A stretch of 64,000 bases of DNA from positions 248,001 through 312,000 of the forward strand of contig NZ_BMTR01000003.1 in assembly GCF_014649775.1 (NCBI RefSeq), given 5' to 3'. The notes below the pieces were generated by a model. It was not told where the DNA came from and did no database searches. It saw only the letters and a program-made list of their open reading frames with translations. The translations under genes and the position numbers were made by a program. Of this stretch, positions 34,415 to 43,965 are shown in pieces. Within the stretch, counting starts at the first letter, position 1. Each line of letters opens with the position of its first letter. Source of the stretch: Streptomyces longisporoflavus. Its GTDB lineage: Bacteria > Actinomycetota > Actinomycetes > Streptomycetales > Streptomycetaceae.

Positions 34415-34447
34415 AGGAGCCGTGTGGCGGCGTGCCACTCGGCTCCT
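34415..34447. terminator. Long hairpin terminator downstream of bglC
   Basis: AGGAGCCG-T-GTGGC and GCCAC-T-CGGCTCCT form a stem of thirteen base pairs with a T-T mismatch around a five-base loop. There is no U tract, as is common in Streptomyces. It lies 25 bases after the bglC stop. Confidence 0.75.
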
Positions 34448-34471
34448 CAGGGGTACTGCCGGTGCGGCCGG

Positions 34472-35893
34472 TCAGCCCACCACGCTCTTCTCCGGCAGCT
34501 CACCGGCGGCCGCGACGCCCGCGTACCAGTGGGCGCTGGACTTCGGGACGCGGGCCTGCGTCTCGTAGTCGACGTACACCGCGCCGAAGCGCTTGCTGTA
34601 GCCGTACGACCATTCGAAGTTGTCCATGAGGGACCAGAGGTAGTAGCCGCGGACGTCGGCGCCGTCCGTGATGGCCCGGCGGACGGCGGCCAGGTGGCCG
34701 TGGAGGTAGGCGATGCGCTCCGGGTCGTGCACGCGGCCGTCCGCGTCGGGCTTGTCGTCGTAGGCCGCGCCGTTCTCGGTGATGTACAGCGGCAGGCCCG
34801 GCGCCTCGCGGGTGTAGCGCATGATCAGGTCGTGCAGGCCGGTCGGGTCGATGGTCCAGCCCATCTCGGTGCGGTCGCCCGGCGTCTGGTGGAAGGCCAC
34901 GTCGTCGGCTGCGGGCCACGGGGAGTGGTCGCTGGCGCCGTGCCCGTCGGCGCGCGGGCTGTCCGGATCGTTCTGGGCGGCCGAGACGAGGGCGGGCGTG
35001 TAGTAGTTGAGGCCGAGGGCGTCGAGCGGCTGGTGGGCGGCGGCGAGGTCGCCGTCCTGCACGAAGGACCAGTCGGTGATCCGGGCGGTGTCGTCAAGCA
35101 GGTCCGCCGGGTAGGCGCCGTGCAGCATCGGGCCGTGGAAGACGCCGTTGGCGAGGTTGTCGATGCGGCGCCGGGCGTCCTGGTCCGCGGGGCTGTCGGA
35201 GACCGCCCTGACCACCGAGGAGTTGAGGCTCACCGCGACCCGGGCACGGGCCGGCAGGGCGGCGCGCAGCGCCTGCGTGCCCAGGCCGTGCGCGAGGTTG
35301 AGGTGGTGCGCGGCCTGCAGGGCCGCGGCCGGATCGGTACGGCCGGGGGCGTGCACGCCGGAGCCGTAGCCCAGGAAGGCGCTGCACCACGGCTCGTTCA
35401 GGGTGATCCACGACTCGACGCGGTCGCCGAGGGCCTCGGCGACGAAGCCCGCGTACTCGGCGAAACGGTAGGCGGTCTCGCGCGCCGGCCAGCCGCCCGC
35501 GTCCTCCAGGTCCTGCGGCAGGTCCCAGTGGTAGAGGGTCAGGGCGGGCTTGATGCCCTTGGCGAGCAGCTCGTCGACCAGGCGCCGGTAGAAGTCGAGG
35601 CCGCGCTGCACGGCGGGGCCGCGTCCGGTGGGCTGCACCCGCGACCAGGAGACGGAGAAGCGGTAGGCGTTCAGGCCGAGGTCCGCCATGAGCGCCACGT
35701 CGTCGCGGTAGCGGTGGTAGTGCTCGACGGCCACGTCACCGGTGTCGCCGCCGGCGGTTTTGCCGGGCGTGTGGCTGAAGGTGTCCCAGATGGAGGGGGT
35801 GCGGCCGTCCTCGCGCACGGCGCCCTCGATCTGGTACGCGGACGTGGCGGCTCCCCAGAGGAAGTCGGCCGGAAAGGTAAGGGGTTCAGGCAT
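34472..35893 (-). CDS. bglC: Beta-glucosidase, GH1 (cellobiose hydrolysis)
   Basis: A 473-residue cytoplasmic GH1 enzyme splitting imported cellobiose or cellotriose to glucose. The acid/base glutamate is Glu167 (TLNEPW) and the nucleophile Glu373 (YITENGA). [15 protein letters not shown] is the family N-terminal signature. ATG 35893 is preferred; the frame runs upstream without a sensible start. A CebR-type box overlaps the start codon, so repression by the neighbouring LacI regulator is expected. Gene order cebR-cebEFG-bglC matches the known Streptomyces cellobiose locus. Confidence 0.93.
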   Translation of the reverse strand: MPEPLTFPADFLWGAATSAYQIEGAVREDGRTPSIWDTFSHTPGKTAGGDTGDVAVEHYHRYRDDVALMADLGLNAYRFSVSWSRVQPTGRGPAVQRGLDFYRRLVDELLAKGIKPALTLYHWDLPQDLEDAGGWPARETAYRFAEYAGFVAEALGDRVESWITLNEPWCSAFLGYGSGVHAPGRTDPAAALQAAHHLNLAHGLGTQALRAALPARARVAVSLNSSVVRAVSDSPADQDARRRIDNLANGVFHGPMLHGAYPADLLDDTARITDWSFVQDGDLAAAHQPLDALGLNYYTPALVSAAQNDPDSPRADGHGASDHSPWPAADDVAFHQTPGDRTEMGWTIDPTGLHDLIMRYTREAPGLPLYITENGAAYDDKPDADGRVHDPERIAYLHGHLAAVRRAITDGADVRGYYLWSLMDNFEWSYGYSKRFGAVYVDYETQARVPKSSAHWYAGVAAAGELPEKSVVG

Positions 35894-35906
35894 GGAAGCG
35901 CTCCCA
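35893..35906. promoter_or_regulatory. CebR box at the bglC start
   Basis: TGGAAGCGCTCCCA differs by one base from the published CebR operator TGGGAGCGCTCCCA. It overlaps the ATG of bglC by one base, a position where a bound repressor would block initiation of transcription or elongation. This supports independent control of bglC in addition to read-through from cebEFG. Confidence 0.85.
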
Positions 35907-36051
35907 TGGAGAGGGGGAAACAGGACAGGGGGCAGGGCGGCACGGGGACAGAGGGCGAGCGGGTCGCCGGGGCCGAGGCGGCGGGCGCGGTTCGGCCCCG
36001 GAGCCGCTCGACCCGGGCGTACGAGGCGAGGGCGCTGGTCGGAAGCGGGCT

Positions 36052-36999
36052 TCAGCCCTTGACCGCGCCCTGCATGATGCCGCTCACGATCTGCTTGCCG
36101 AACAGGATGAACGCGAAGAGCAGCGGCAGCGTGCCGAGGAGCGCGCCCGCCATGATCACCGCCCGGTCCGGGATATACCCCGTACCGAGGGAGTTGAGCG
36201 CCACCTGCACGGTGGGGTTCGACTGGTTGAGGGCGATGATCGGCCACAGGAAGTCGTTCCAGGCCATGACGAACGTGAGGAGGCCGAGGACCGCCATCGC
36301 GGGCCGCGCCGCCGGGAACACCACGTGCCAGATGATCCGCAGGCTGCTCGCGCCGTCCATCCGGGCCGCCTCGATGAGCTCGCTCGGCAGTGCCTGCAAC
36401 AGGTACTGCCGCATGAAGAACACGCCGAAGGCGCTCACGAACGTCGGCAGGATCACCGCCTGGAGCTGGTTGGTCCACTGCAGGTCGGCGATCCACAGAT
36501 ACAGCGGTACGACGCTGAGCTGCGGCGGCACCATCATCGTGCCGATCGTCAGGAGGAGCAGCAGACCGCTGAACTTGAACTTCAGCTTGGCGAAGGCGAA
36601 GCCGGCGATCGTGGAGAACAGGACGGTGCCGATGGTGATGCTGCCCGCCACGATCGTCGTGTTGAGCATCGCGTCACCCAGGCTCGCCTCCGTCCAGGCC
36701 CGCTCCAGGTTCTTGAAGAGGTTGCCGCCGAACCACAGGGGCGGCGGTGTCTGGGCGAGCCGCCCGCTGGTCCGCGACGCCGCGATCGCCGTCCAGATCA
36801 GCGGGGCCAGTGACACGGCCGTGAACAGCGCGAGCACGATGTAGGTCCACGGACCCGCGTGCATCGTGCGCCCGGCCTTGAGCCCCAGCGAGCGGCCCGA
36901 CTTCGGGCGCGGCGCGGGAGCGGACTCCGGGCTCGTGATCACGTCGGTCGGCGGGTCCGACGCGAGGTCCGTCGTCGGGCCCGAGGTGCGGGACTTCAT
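36052..36999 (-). CDS. cebG: Cellobiose ABC transporter permease CebG
   Basis: A 315-residue MalG-type permease with about six membrane segments and an EAA loop ([20 protein letters not shown]). A Pro/Ser-rich cytoplasmic N terminus precedes the first segment. Its ATG overlaps the stop of cebF (ATGA), so translation is coupled. With CebE and CebF it imports cellobiose/cellotriose, energised by the shared ATPase MsiK, which is not in this window. Confidence 0.92.
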   Translation of the reverse strand: MKSRTSGPTTDLASDPPTDVITSPESAPAPRPKSGRSLGLKAGRTMHAGPWTYIVLALFTAVSLAPLIWTAIAASRTSGRLAQTPPPLWFGGNLFKNLERAWTEASLGDAMLNTTIVAGSITIGTVLFSTIAGFAFAKLKFKFSGLLLLLTIGTMMVPPQLSVVPLYLWIADLQWTNQLQAVILPTFVSAFGVFFMRQYLLQALPSELIEAARMDGASSLRIIWHVVFPAARPAMAVLGLLTFVMAWNDFLWPIIALNQSNPTVQVALNSLGTGYIPDRAVIMAGALLGTLPLLFAFILFGKQIVSGIMQGAVKG

Positions 37000-38009
37000 T
37001 GGGCCTTCCTCAGACGTCGGGCGATCAGCAGATTGACCGCGGCGATGAGCAGCAGGATCACGAGCATCAGCCAGGCGACGGCCGAGGCCCTGCCCAGATG
37101 GCCGTTGATCCAGCCCTGGTCGTACAGATAGAGACCCAGCGTCTGGAACTGGTGGTCGGCGCCGCCCTTGGACCCGGCCGTGCCGCCGAACAGCAGCGGC
37201 TCACCGAAGAGCTGGGTCGCCCCGATGGTGGAGACGACCACCGTGAACAGGATCGTCGGACGCAGCATCGGGATCGTCACGTGCCGGAACTGCTGCCAGC
37301 GCGAGGCGCCGTCGAGCGACGCGGACTCGTACAGGTCGTGCGGCACGGCCTGCATCGCCGCCAGATAGATCAGGGCGTTGTAGCCGGTCCACCGCCAGAT
37401 GACGATCGAGGACACCGCGAACTGCGAACCCCACGACGACTCGCGCCAGTTGACGGGATCGAAGCCCACGGACCCGATGATCCAGTTGACCATGCCGCCG
37501 TCCCACGCGAACAGGAGCGTGAAGACCAGCGAGGCGCTCGCCACGGACGTGGCGTACGGAGCGAGCATCGCCACGCGCCACAGGGTGGAGCCGCGCAGCT
37601 TGTAGTTGAGCAGATGCGCGATGCCGAGCGCGATGGCCAGCTGCGGGACGGTGGAGATGACACCGATGGTGAAGGTGTTGCCGAGCGCGTTCCAGAAGTA
37701 GTCGCTCTGCAGCAGGTTGGTGTAGTTCTCCAGGCCGAGCCAGGTGCTGTCGTCGAGGTTGGTCAGTTCCAGGCGGTGCAGCGACGCCCAGCCGGTGTAG
37801 AGCAGCGGGAAGAGGCCGAAGGCCCCGAAGAACAGGAAGAACGGCGCGACGAAGACATACGGCGACGCCTTTATGTCCCAGCGGTACAGGCGGCTGCGCC
37901 ACGAGGACGTGGGGGAGGATTTGCGCCTCCCGGACGCGGCCGGGGCCGCGTCCCCCTTGTCGGGGGACGCGGTCTCGGCGTACTCAGTGGTCTCGGACAT
38001 GCGCGTCAC
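36996..38009 (-). CDS. cebF: Cellobiose ABC transporter permease CebF
   Basis: A 337-residue MalF-type permease. Membrane segments begin at YVFVAPFFLFFGAFGLFPLL. The EAA loop reads YESASLDGASRWQQFRHVTI. The GTG 38009 start overlaps the cebE stop; ATG 38000 three codons on is an alternative with better spacing to GGGAC. It partners CebG in the inner membrane. Confidence 0.92.
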   Translation of the reverse strand: MTRMSETTEYAETASPDKGDAAPAASGRRKSSPTSSWRSRLYRWDIKASPYVFVAPFFLFFGAFGLFPLLYTGWASLHRLELTNLDDSTWLGLENYTNLLQSDYFWNALGNTFTIGVISTVPQLAIALGIAHLLNYKLRGSTLWRVAMLAPYATSVASASLVFTLLFAWDGGMVNWIIGSVGFDPVNWRESSWGSQFAVSSIVIWRWTGYNALIYLAAMQAVPHDLYESASLDGASRWQQFRHVTIPMLRPTILFTVVVSTIGATQLFGEPLLFGGTAGSKGGADHQFQTLGLYLYDQGWINGHLGRASAVAWLMLVILLLIAAVNLLIARRLRKAQ

Positions 38010-39319
38010 TGTCCCAGAACATCCTTGATCTCCTTCTGCGCGGCCTCCCAGCCCTCAGCCGGAGACTTGCCCTGCTGCTCCACCTGGAGCACACCGATGT
38101 CCGTGATGGACTGGCCGATCTGGGCGTCCTTGAGACCGTAGATGACCGAGGGGATGTTCTTGGCGATGTCGCCGTAGATCTTCGTGATGGGCGCGTTGTT
38201 GAAGTACGCCTTGGTCGCGGGCGAGGGCTTCAGCGAGTCGTACGCCGACGGGGTGGAGGGGAAGCTGGCCTGCTTGGCGAAGACCTTCGAGAGCTGCTCG
38301 GGCTGCGTCAGCCACACGGCGAGCTCGGTCGCCTCCTTCTTGTGCTTGCCGGCGCTCGGCACACCGAGGAACGTTCCGCCCCAGTTGCCCTCCTTGGGCG
38401 CCCTGGCCATGTCCCACTGGCCCTTGCCGCTCGCGCCCGTCTTCTCCTGGATGTAGCCGGCCATCCACGCGGGGCAGGCCACGGTGGCGAACTTGGCGTT
38501 GGCGAAGCCCTGGTCCCACGTCGGGTCGAACTGCTTGAGCTTGGCCGACATGTCGCCCTTGGCGACCTTCATCGCCGCGTCCCAGGCGTCCTTGCGGCCC
38601 TGGCTCTTCTCGTAGATCTCCTTGCCGCTCTTGTCGTAGTACCGCTCGGTGGCACCGGCGAAGACGGCGTTGTAGACACTGGAGGCGGAGTCGACGAACT
38701 TCGTGCCGTCGGGCGCCTTCTTCATGTACTTCTCGCCGAGCTCGACGTACTTGTCCCAGTCGCCGGACCACGCCTTGGCGAGCTCCTCGCGGTCGGTGGG
38801 CAGACCGGCCTTCTTGAAGAGGTCCTTGCGGTAACAGAGCGCGGTGGGGCCGATGTCGACACCGAGACCGATGGTCTTGCCGTCTTCGGTCGTCCCCTGG
38901 TCCCACTTCCAGTCGAGGTACGTGGACTTGTCCACGCCCTCGGCCTTGCTCAGGTCCTCGAACTTGGCACCCTGGGTCTGCACCACCTCGGTGATGTTGC
39001 TGACCTCGATGGCGGCGACGTCATTGACGCCCGCGCCCGACTGGAGCTGGGTGAGCAGCTTCGGATAGTAGGCGTCGTTCCGCTCGATGACGTTCTCTTT
39101 GATCTTGATGTTCGGGTGCGACTTCTCGTACTCGTCGTAGAGCCCGGCCTGCTTCAGGCCAAGGACACCGAACGTGCCGACATTGAGCGTGATCTTGCCG
39201 TCACTGCTCGCCGAACCACCGTCGTCGTCACTCGAACAGCCGGCCAGCAGGCTTGTGGCCAGCGCGGTCACGGCCGCGAAGGCCACCAGCCGACCGGGTC
39301 GGCGATAAGTCGTGCGCAT
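38006..39319 (-). CDS. cebE: Cellobiose-binding lipoprotein CebE
   Basis: A 437-residue extracellular solute-binding protein of family 1. The lipoprotein signal is clear (VAFAAVTALATSLLAGC, lipobox LAGC). The mature region has NVGTFGVLGLKQAGLYDEYE and IERNDAYYPKLLTQLQSGAG, typical of sugar binders. ATG 39319 is preceded by AGGAGG. A perfect CebR box lies 116 bases upstream. It delivers cello-oligosaccharides to CebFG and is the first gene of the operon. Confidence 0.93.
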   Translation of the reverse strand: MRTTYRRPGRLVAFAAVTALATSLLAGCSSDDDGGSASSDGKITLNVGTFGVLGLKQAGLYDEYEKSHPNIKIKENVIERNDAYYPKLLTQLQSGAGVNDVAAIEVSNITEVVQTQGAKFEDLSKAEGVDKSTYLDWKWDQGTTEDGKTIGLGVDIGPTALCYRKDLFKKAGLPTDREELAKAWSGDWDKYVELGEKYMKKAPDGTKFVDSASSVYNAVFAGATERYYDKSGKEIYEKSQGRKDAWDAAMKVAKGDMSAKLKQFDPTWDQGFANAKFATVACPAWMAGYIQEKTGASGKGQWDMARAPKEGNWGGTFLGVPSAGKHKKEATELAVWLTQPEQLSKVFAKQASFPSTPSAYDSLKPSPATKAYFNNAPITKIYGDIAKNIPSVIYGLKDAQIGQSITDIGVLQVEQQGKSPAEGWEAAQKEIKDVLGQ

Positions 39320-39434
39320 TACGTCCTCCTGTTGCCTGACGTGCCGACCCCCCGGCCAACTGCACTGCTTGCCCCGTTGCTTGACTCTTCGGCTCGGGCG
39401 GGGAACGTGCGGGATGTGTACGTGTCAGGTACCG

Positions 39435-39448
39435 TGGGAGCGCTCCCA
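39435..39448. promoter_or_regulatory. Perfect CebR operator upstream of cebE
   Basis: TGGGAGCGCTCCCA is exactly the 14-base CebR palindrome known from Streptomyces. It lies in the 313-base divergent region between cebE and cebR. The same region also holds a GACATA/TATGTC inverted repeat at 39500-39515, nearer cebR, of unknown role. Confidence 0.92.
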
Positions 39449-39632
39449 CAAGTGATGAGTTGAAGAGTCGTGGCTCAGAGCGGGGGTGTCAAGGGACCGG
39501 ACATAGAGATATGTCTTCAGTTATCGGGCTGTTACGAGGGCGCTCGCGTGATCGGTCCATCCGCCCGGCGAAGATCAGGCTGTTACATTCCTCTACATTC
39601 CTCGCCGGGGGAAGTGCGACGGGAGGCGGACA

Positions 39633-40688
39633 ATGGCAGCTCACGGTGCACGCAGCCGCAGTGGCGGGCGACCGACCCTGGAGGAGGTCGCCGCACGAGC
39701 GGGAGTGGGCCGCGGGACGGTGTCCCGGGTGATCAACGGATCGCCGCGGGTGAGCGAGGCGACCCGTACGGCGGTCGAGGCCGCCGTCGCGGAACTCGGT
39801 TATGTCCCGAACACGGCGGCCCGTGCCCTCGCGGCCAACCGCACCGACGCCATCGCGTTCGTCGTGCCCGAGCCCGAGACCCGGTTCTTCGCCGAGCCGT
39901 ACTTCTCCGACGTCCTGCGCGGCGTCGGGGCGGAGCTCGGCGAGACGGAGATGCAGCTGCTGCTGATCTTCGCCGGGAACGACCGCAGGCGGCAGCGTCT
40001 GGCCCAGTACCTCGCGGCCCATCGCGTCGACGGGGTCCTGCTGGTCTCGGTGCACGCCGACGACCCGCTGCCGGACCTGCTCACCCAGCTGGAGATCCCC
40101 GCGGTGATCAGCGGCCGCCGCTCCGCCGACGAGGCACTGCCCTCGGTCGACTCCGACAACTTCGCGGGCGCGCACTCGGCGGTGGAGCACCTCCTGGGGC
40201 GCGGCCGTACGTGTATAGCCACCATCACGGGCCGCCTGGACGTGTACGGCGCCCAGCGCCGCCTGGACGGCTACCGCGCCGCCCTCACGGACGCCGGCCA
40301 CCGCGTGGACGAGAGCCTCGTCGCGCCGGGCGACTTCACGGAGGAGGGCGGCCGCCGGGCGATGACGGAGCTGCTCGCCGCCCACCCCGGCGTGGACGCG
40401 GTCTTCGCGGGCTCGGACGTGATGGCCGCGGGCGCCCGCCAGGTCCTTCGCGAGGCGGGGCGCCGTATACCCGACGACGTGGCGCTCGTCGGCTTCGACG
40501 ACTCGGCGATCGCCCGCCACATGGATCCGCCGCTGACGAGCGTGCGCCAGCCGATCGAGGAGATGGGCCGCGCGATGATCGACCTCCTCCTCGCCGAGAT
40601 CGCCGACGACCGCCCGGCATCGGCCCGCCGCCTGGAACACCGCCAGCTGGTGCTGCCGACGGAACTGGTGGAGCGGGCGTCCTCCTGA
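39633..40688 (+). CDS. cebR: LacI-family cellobiose repressor CebR
   Basis: A 351-residue LacI repressor. The HTH is at the N terminus (TLEEVAARAGVGRGTVSRVI), the hinge helix follows (NTAARALAANRT), then a sugar-binding core (VDGVLLVSVHADDPLPDLLT, then VALVGFDDSAIARHMDPPLT). ATG 39633 follows GGGAGG. It should bind the boxes at 39435 and 35893 and release them with cellobiose or cellotriose. It is divergent from the operon it controls. Confidence 0.93.
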   Translation: MAAHGARSRSGGRPTLEEVAARAGVGRGTVSRVINGSPRVSEATRTAVEAAVAELGYVPNTAARALAANRTDAIAFVVPEPETRFFAEPYFSDVLRGVGAELGETEMQLLLIFAGNDRRRQRLAQYLAAHRVDGVLLVSVHADDPLPDLLTQLEIPAVISGRRSADEALPSVDSDNFAGAHSAVEHLLGRGRTCIATITGRLDVYGAQRRLDGYRAALTDAGHRVDESLVAPGDFTEEGGRRAMTELLAAHPGVDAVFAGSDVMAAGARQVLREAGRRIPDDVALVGFDDSAIARHMDPPLTSVRQPIEEMGRAMIDLLLAEIADDRPASARRLEHRQLVLPTELVERASS

Positions 40689-40725
40689 GGCCCCGACGGG
40701 CCCGCCGGGCGCGGGAGGCACGAAG

Positions 40726-40757
40726 AAGGCCCGGTCCGCTTTCGCGGACCGGGCCTT
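40726..40757. terminator. Perfect hairpin terminator after cebR and tRNA-His
   Basis: AAGGCCCGGTCCGC and GCGGACCGGGCCTT form a perfect 14-base-pair stem with a TTTC loop. It lies between the convergent cebR and tRNA-His genes and can serve both. Confidence 0.88.
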
Positions 40758-40767
40758 GATCATTCAG

Positions 40768-40841
40768 GGTGAGTGACGGGACTTGAACCCGCGGCCACCT
40801 GGACCACAACCAGGTGCTCTACCAACTGAGCTACACCCACC
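40768..40841 (-). tRNA. tRNA-His (anticodon GTG)
   Basis: The reverse strand folds as a tRNA: acceptor GTGGGTG/CACTCAC with the extra 5' G (base 40841) opposite C73 that is typical of tRNA-His, D arm GCTC...GAGC, anticodon arm CCTGG-TTGTGGT-CCAGG with GTG as the anticodon, and T arm GCGGG-TTCAAGT-CCCGT. CCA is not encoded. Confidence 0.95.
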
Positions 40842-40882
40842 ATGTCCGGTCGTTTTTCTTTCTTCCGACCGGCCGAGAAAAA

Positions 40883-40935
40883 GTGTACAGGGTCCGAAGG
40901 GGTGCTCGCGCACGCCTTTTGCGGACCCCGTACAC
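40883..40935 (-). terminator. Inverted repeat terminator after orn
   Basis: GTGTACAGGGTCCG and CGGACCCCGTACAC pair over 14 bases with one mismatch and enclose a smaller hairpin (GGTGC/GCAC). It begins 17 bases after the orn stop. A second hairpin (CCGGTCG/CGACCGG, 40846-40872) with a T-rich loop follows. Together they insulate orn from tRNA-His. Confidence 0.7.
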
Positions 40936-40951
40936 CGGGTGCCCGCGGAGG

Positions 40952-41554
40952 CTACTCCGCGGGCAGTACGTGCTTGGCCGCGATCGTTTTCGCGGTGTCC
41001 GAGTCCGGGCCCGGCTGGGGCACGAAGATCGCCTCGCGGTAGTAGCGCAGCTCGGCGATGGACTCGCGGATGTCGGCCAGGGCCCGGTGGTTGCCGTTCT
41101 TGTCCGGGCTGTTGAAGTACGCCCGGGGGTACCACCGCCGGGCCAGCTCCTTGATCGAGGAGACGTCGACGATGCGGTAGTGGAGGAACTCCTCCAGCGT
41201 CCCCATGTCGCGCAGCAGGAAGCCCCGGTCGGTGCCGACCGAGTTCCCGCAGAGCGGAGCCTTGCGCGGCTCCTTGACGTGCTCACGTACGTACGCGAGG
41301 ACCTGCGCCTCGGCGTCGGCCAGCGTCGTGCCCGCCGCCAGCTCGTCGAGGAGCCCCGAGGCGGTGTGCATCTTGCGCACCACCTCGGGCATGGTCTCCA
41401 GCGCCGCGTCCGGCGGGCGGATCACGATGTCCACACCTTCGCCGAGCACGTTCAGTTCCGAGTCGGTGACCAGTGCGGCCACCTCGATAAGTGCGTCATC
41501 CGTCAACGAGAGCCCGGTCATCTCGCAGTCGATCCACACCATGCGATCGTTCAT
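40952..41554 (-). CDS. orn: Oligoribonuclease
   Basis: A 200-residue DEDDh 3'-5' exoribonuclease that degrades 2-5-base RNAs and pGpG, the c-di-GMP breakdown product. DEDD residues are Asp9 and Glu11 (VWIDCEMTG), the aspartate of [13 protein letters not shown], and [10 protein letters not shown] with the catalytic histidine and last aspartate. ATG 41554 follows GGGTAAG. It lies next to adpA, as OrnA does in S. coelicolor, where it affects development. Confidence 0.94.
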   Translation of the reverse strand: MNDRMVWIDCEMTGLSLTDDALIEVAALVTDSELNVLGEGVDIVIRPPDAALETMPEVVRKMHTASGLLDELAAGTTLADAEAQVLAYVREHVKEPRKAPLCGNSVGTDRGFLLRDMGTLEEFLHYRIVDVSSIKELARRWYPRAYFNSPDKNGNHRALADIRESIAELRYYREAIFVPQPGPDSDTAKTIAAKHVLPAE

Positions 41555-41564
41555 GCGTCTTACC

Positions 41565-42804
41565 CTACGGCGCGCTCCTCTGGCCGGGCAGTGGCGGACG
41601 TCCTGGCGCGTACAGATCCGAGTACGGCTTTCCCGCGTCCGCCGGCATCGAGGTCGAGGGACCGAACGCACTCGCGGCCGCCGTTCGCCGGGTCTGCGAC
41701 GGGACGGGCCCGCCGCCCTCGGCGTTCACCGCCTGCACGGCGGGAACGGGCGCCGGCGGTTCCAGCAGGGCCCGATCGCCCCCCTGCGGCCTGCGGGCGC
41801 GGTAAGCGGCCCGGTAGGCGGCGGGCGAGGAGCCCAGCTGCCGGCGGAAGTGGCCGCGCAGGGCCACCGGCGAGCGGAAGCCGCAGCGGCCCGCGACCTC
41901 GTCCACGGAGTAGTCGGAGGTCTCGAGCAGCCGCTGTGCCTGCAGTACGCGCTGAGTGATCAGCCACTGCAGGGGAGCGCTCCCGGTGAGCGAGCGGAAC
42001 CTGCGGTCGAAGGTGCGCCTGCTCATGCTACGCGCGCGCGGCCAGGGTCTCCACGTCGAACTGCTCGTGGAGATGTTCCAGGGCCCAGGCGACGACCTCG
42101 GCGAGCGGGTCGGCGCCGATTTCCTCAGGTAAAGACCTGTCGAGATAGCGCTCCTGGCCGCCGGCCCTGCGCGGAGGCACGACGAGCCTGCGGGCGAGCG
42201 CGCCCGCCGCTTCGTTGCCGTGATCCGTCCGCACGATGTGGAGGCACAGATCAATTCCGGCCGCGGTCCCCGCGCTCGTGAGCACGTCTCCGTCGTCGAC
42301 GAAGAGCTCGCGCGGGTCCACATGGACGGATGGGTACCGCTTGGCCAGCGTCGGCGCGTACATCCAGTGCGTGGTCGCCGGGCGGCCGTCGAGCAGGCCG
42401 GCCGCGGCGAGCACGAAGGCTCCGGTGCAGAGCCCCACGATGCGGGCGCCCTCTTCGTGTGCGCGGCGCAGCGCGTCGAGTGCTTCCGGCGGCGGCGGCG
42501 AGGTGATCGACCGCCAGGCCGGCACCACGACGGTGCCCGCGCGCCCGATGGCCTCGAGGCCATGCGGCGCGGTGAGTTCGAGCCCCCCGGTCGTCCGCAG
42601 CGGACCCTCTTCACCGGCGCAGACGAGGAGCCGGTAACGCGGGACCCCGGCGTCCTGCCGGTCGATCCCGAACACGGAGAGCGGTATGGAACTCTCGAAG
42701 ATGGGGCCACCGCTGAACAGCAGCACCGCGACAATCTCCCTGCGGCGGCGTCCGGAAAGCTTCCGCGACGCGGCTTCTTGCACGGCAGTGGAGTCGTGGC
42801 TCAT
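41565..42804 (-). pseudogene. adpA: adpA (bldH) with a frameshift between its two domains
   Basis: The developmental master regulator AdpA, interrupted here. Frame one (42804-42028, ATG with GAGGGGGG upstream) encodes the DJ-1/PfpI-like dimerisation domain (IVAVLLFSGGPIFESSIPLS, VGLCTGAFVLAAAGLLDG) and stops at TAG 42028-42030 after DVETLAARA. The AraC-type double HTH (MSRRTFDRRFRSLTGSAPLQ, then VDEVAGRCGFRSPVALRGHF) continues in another frame to 41565. AdpA normally reads ARA-YMSRRTF across this point, so one extra base (C at 42028 on the plus strand) explains it. The gene keeps its TTA codon at 42130. It may be a real mutation, a sequencing error next to a GC-alternating run, or recoding. 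Confidence 0.85.
42130..42132 (-). other. In-frame TTA (bldA) codon in adpA
   Basis: The codon for leucine in DRSLPEEIG is TTA, which Streptomyces reads only with the bldA tRNA. TTA at this inter-domain position is a conserved regulatory feature of adpA. It is upstream of the frameshift, in the intact first frame. Confidence 0.9.
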
Positions 42805-43254
42805 GGTGCTAAGCCCCCCTCGGTCGTCGCGGCTCCCTGTTCTTTGCCTGTTCTGATTTTTCTGTGTGATGTGCGGTCTCTGCGTTCCCGGCGCTCTTGG
42901 CGTTCCTGTCGGACCTGTCGCTCCTGCACGTTTCCCCTCGGTCCTCCACCAGTCCCCCGCCGTAATACAGTCATGATCGAATCTACTGCGTCCCGTGCTG
43001 CCGGGGTGACCAGTTAAGGACCCGGCACTATGTCGACATGGCAACTTGGCGTGAAGCAGTCGATCACGAAGCGTTGCACTCACGGGCGTTGCTGGGAAGT
43101 GCGCCTCGCCTCCGTGGCCGGTCCCCGTAGGGTTCAGACGGCCTCCACATGCCTTTCAGCCCTGGTGGGACCGGGGTTGAGTACCCCTTCGGCCAAGAAA
43201 TGCATGGCCATAGGAAGTTGGCTGAAAAGCAACGGGGGAGTACGTGCGAATCGG
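42805..43254. promoter_or_regulatory. adpA upstream region
   Basis: This 450-base gap between adpA and the small membrane protein gene should contain the adpA promoter and a long leader. I see no supported gene. TGGCGTGAAG at 43047-43056 matches the AdpA consensus TGGCSNGWWY at nine of ten positions and could be an autoregulatory site. No clear -10/-35 pair was found. Confidence 0.45.
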
Positions 43255-43698
43255 TCAGTCCCCCGGCGTAGACCCACCAGCATGCCGACCGCCCCTGTGC
43301 GCCCCCGCGCCCGTCCGCCCGTGCCGTCCGCGGCGGCCCTCGCCCGGCGCCCCGCCCGGCCCCTCTGAGAGCCGCACCGCCCCCCGTTCCGACTGCCGCA
43401 GCAGCAGCCGGCAGACCCCCGTCACGGCCGCGAGGCCCAGGGCCGCCCCCGCGGCTCCGGCCAGCGACGTCCCGTAGCCCACCAGGACGACGGGCACCAG
43501 GACACAGCTGAACGCGGCCCAGCGCACGACATCGCTCGCCGAGTCCTGCGCGGGCGTGAGACGCGACCCTTCGGCGCGCGGCGGCGGGACAGCGCCGCGC
43601 GGACGCTCGTGCGCCCCCTGCGGTGCCCGTCGGTGGCTCTGCATCGTGGCGCGTGAGGACGACGTGACTTGTGAGGACACTGACGGCAGTCCAGGCAC
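43255..43698 (-). CDS. Small membrane protein
   Basis: A 147-residue protein with two adjacent membrane segments (VVRWAAFSCVLVPVVLVGYG and GAAGAALGLAAVTGVCRLLL) between a polar N terminus and a Gly/Arg-rich tail. GTG 43698 has AGGGAG seven bases upstream; ATG 43644 is the alternative. It resembles a conserved Streptomyces protein that sits next to adpA. Function unknown. Confidence 0.65.
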   Translation of the reverse strand: MPGLPSVSSQVTSSSRATMQSHRRAPQGAHERPRGAVPPPRAEGSRLTPAQDSASDVVRWAAFSCVLVPVVLVGYGTSLAGAAGAALGLAAVTGVCRLLLRQSERGAVRLSEGPGGAPGEGRRGRHGRTGAGAHRGGRHAGGSTPGD

Positions 43699-43941
43699 GG
43701 CGGGCTCCCTGTGGCGGTGGCGTACCGGAGTTCAACGCGCGGTCGCCCGGCCGGTCACTGGCGTAGACCTTGTGGCCGATGCGGGCCCACGCGGGTGGCT
43801 CATGCGATGGCTCATGCGGGTGGGTGCCCAAACCGCCTGTACGGGGCAGCAACCATTGCCATACGGGCGCCGCTCATGCATGCTCCGGTGAACGCCGTGA
43901 GGCTCCCGCAGGGCTGACAGCAAGCTCTGGGCAGGAGAGGA

Positions 43942-43965
43942 GTGTCGCCGTACCCTTGGGGGTAT
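43942..43965 (+). promoter_or_regulatory. Candidate sigma-B-type promoter for the stress protein
   Basis: GTGT at 43942 is separated by 14 bases from GGGTAT at 43960, matching the Streptomyces sigma-B-like consensus GNNT-N14-16-GGGTAY. It lies about 160 bases upstream of the universal stress protein, in a 428-base gap that also contains a short CGATCCTGTC tandem repeat near 44030 but no gene. Inference from consensus. Confidence 0.4.
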
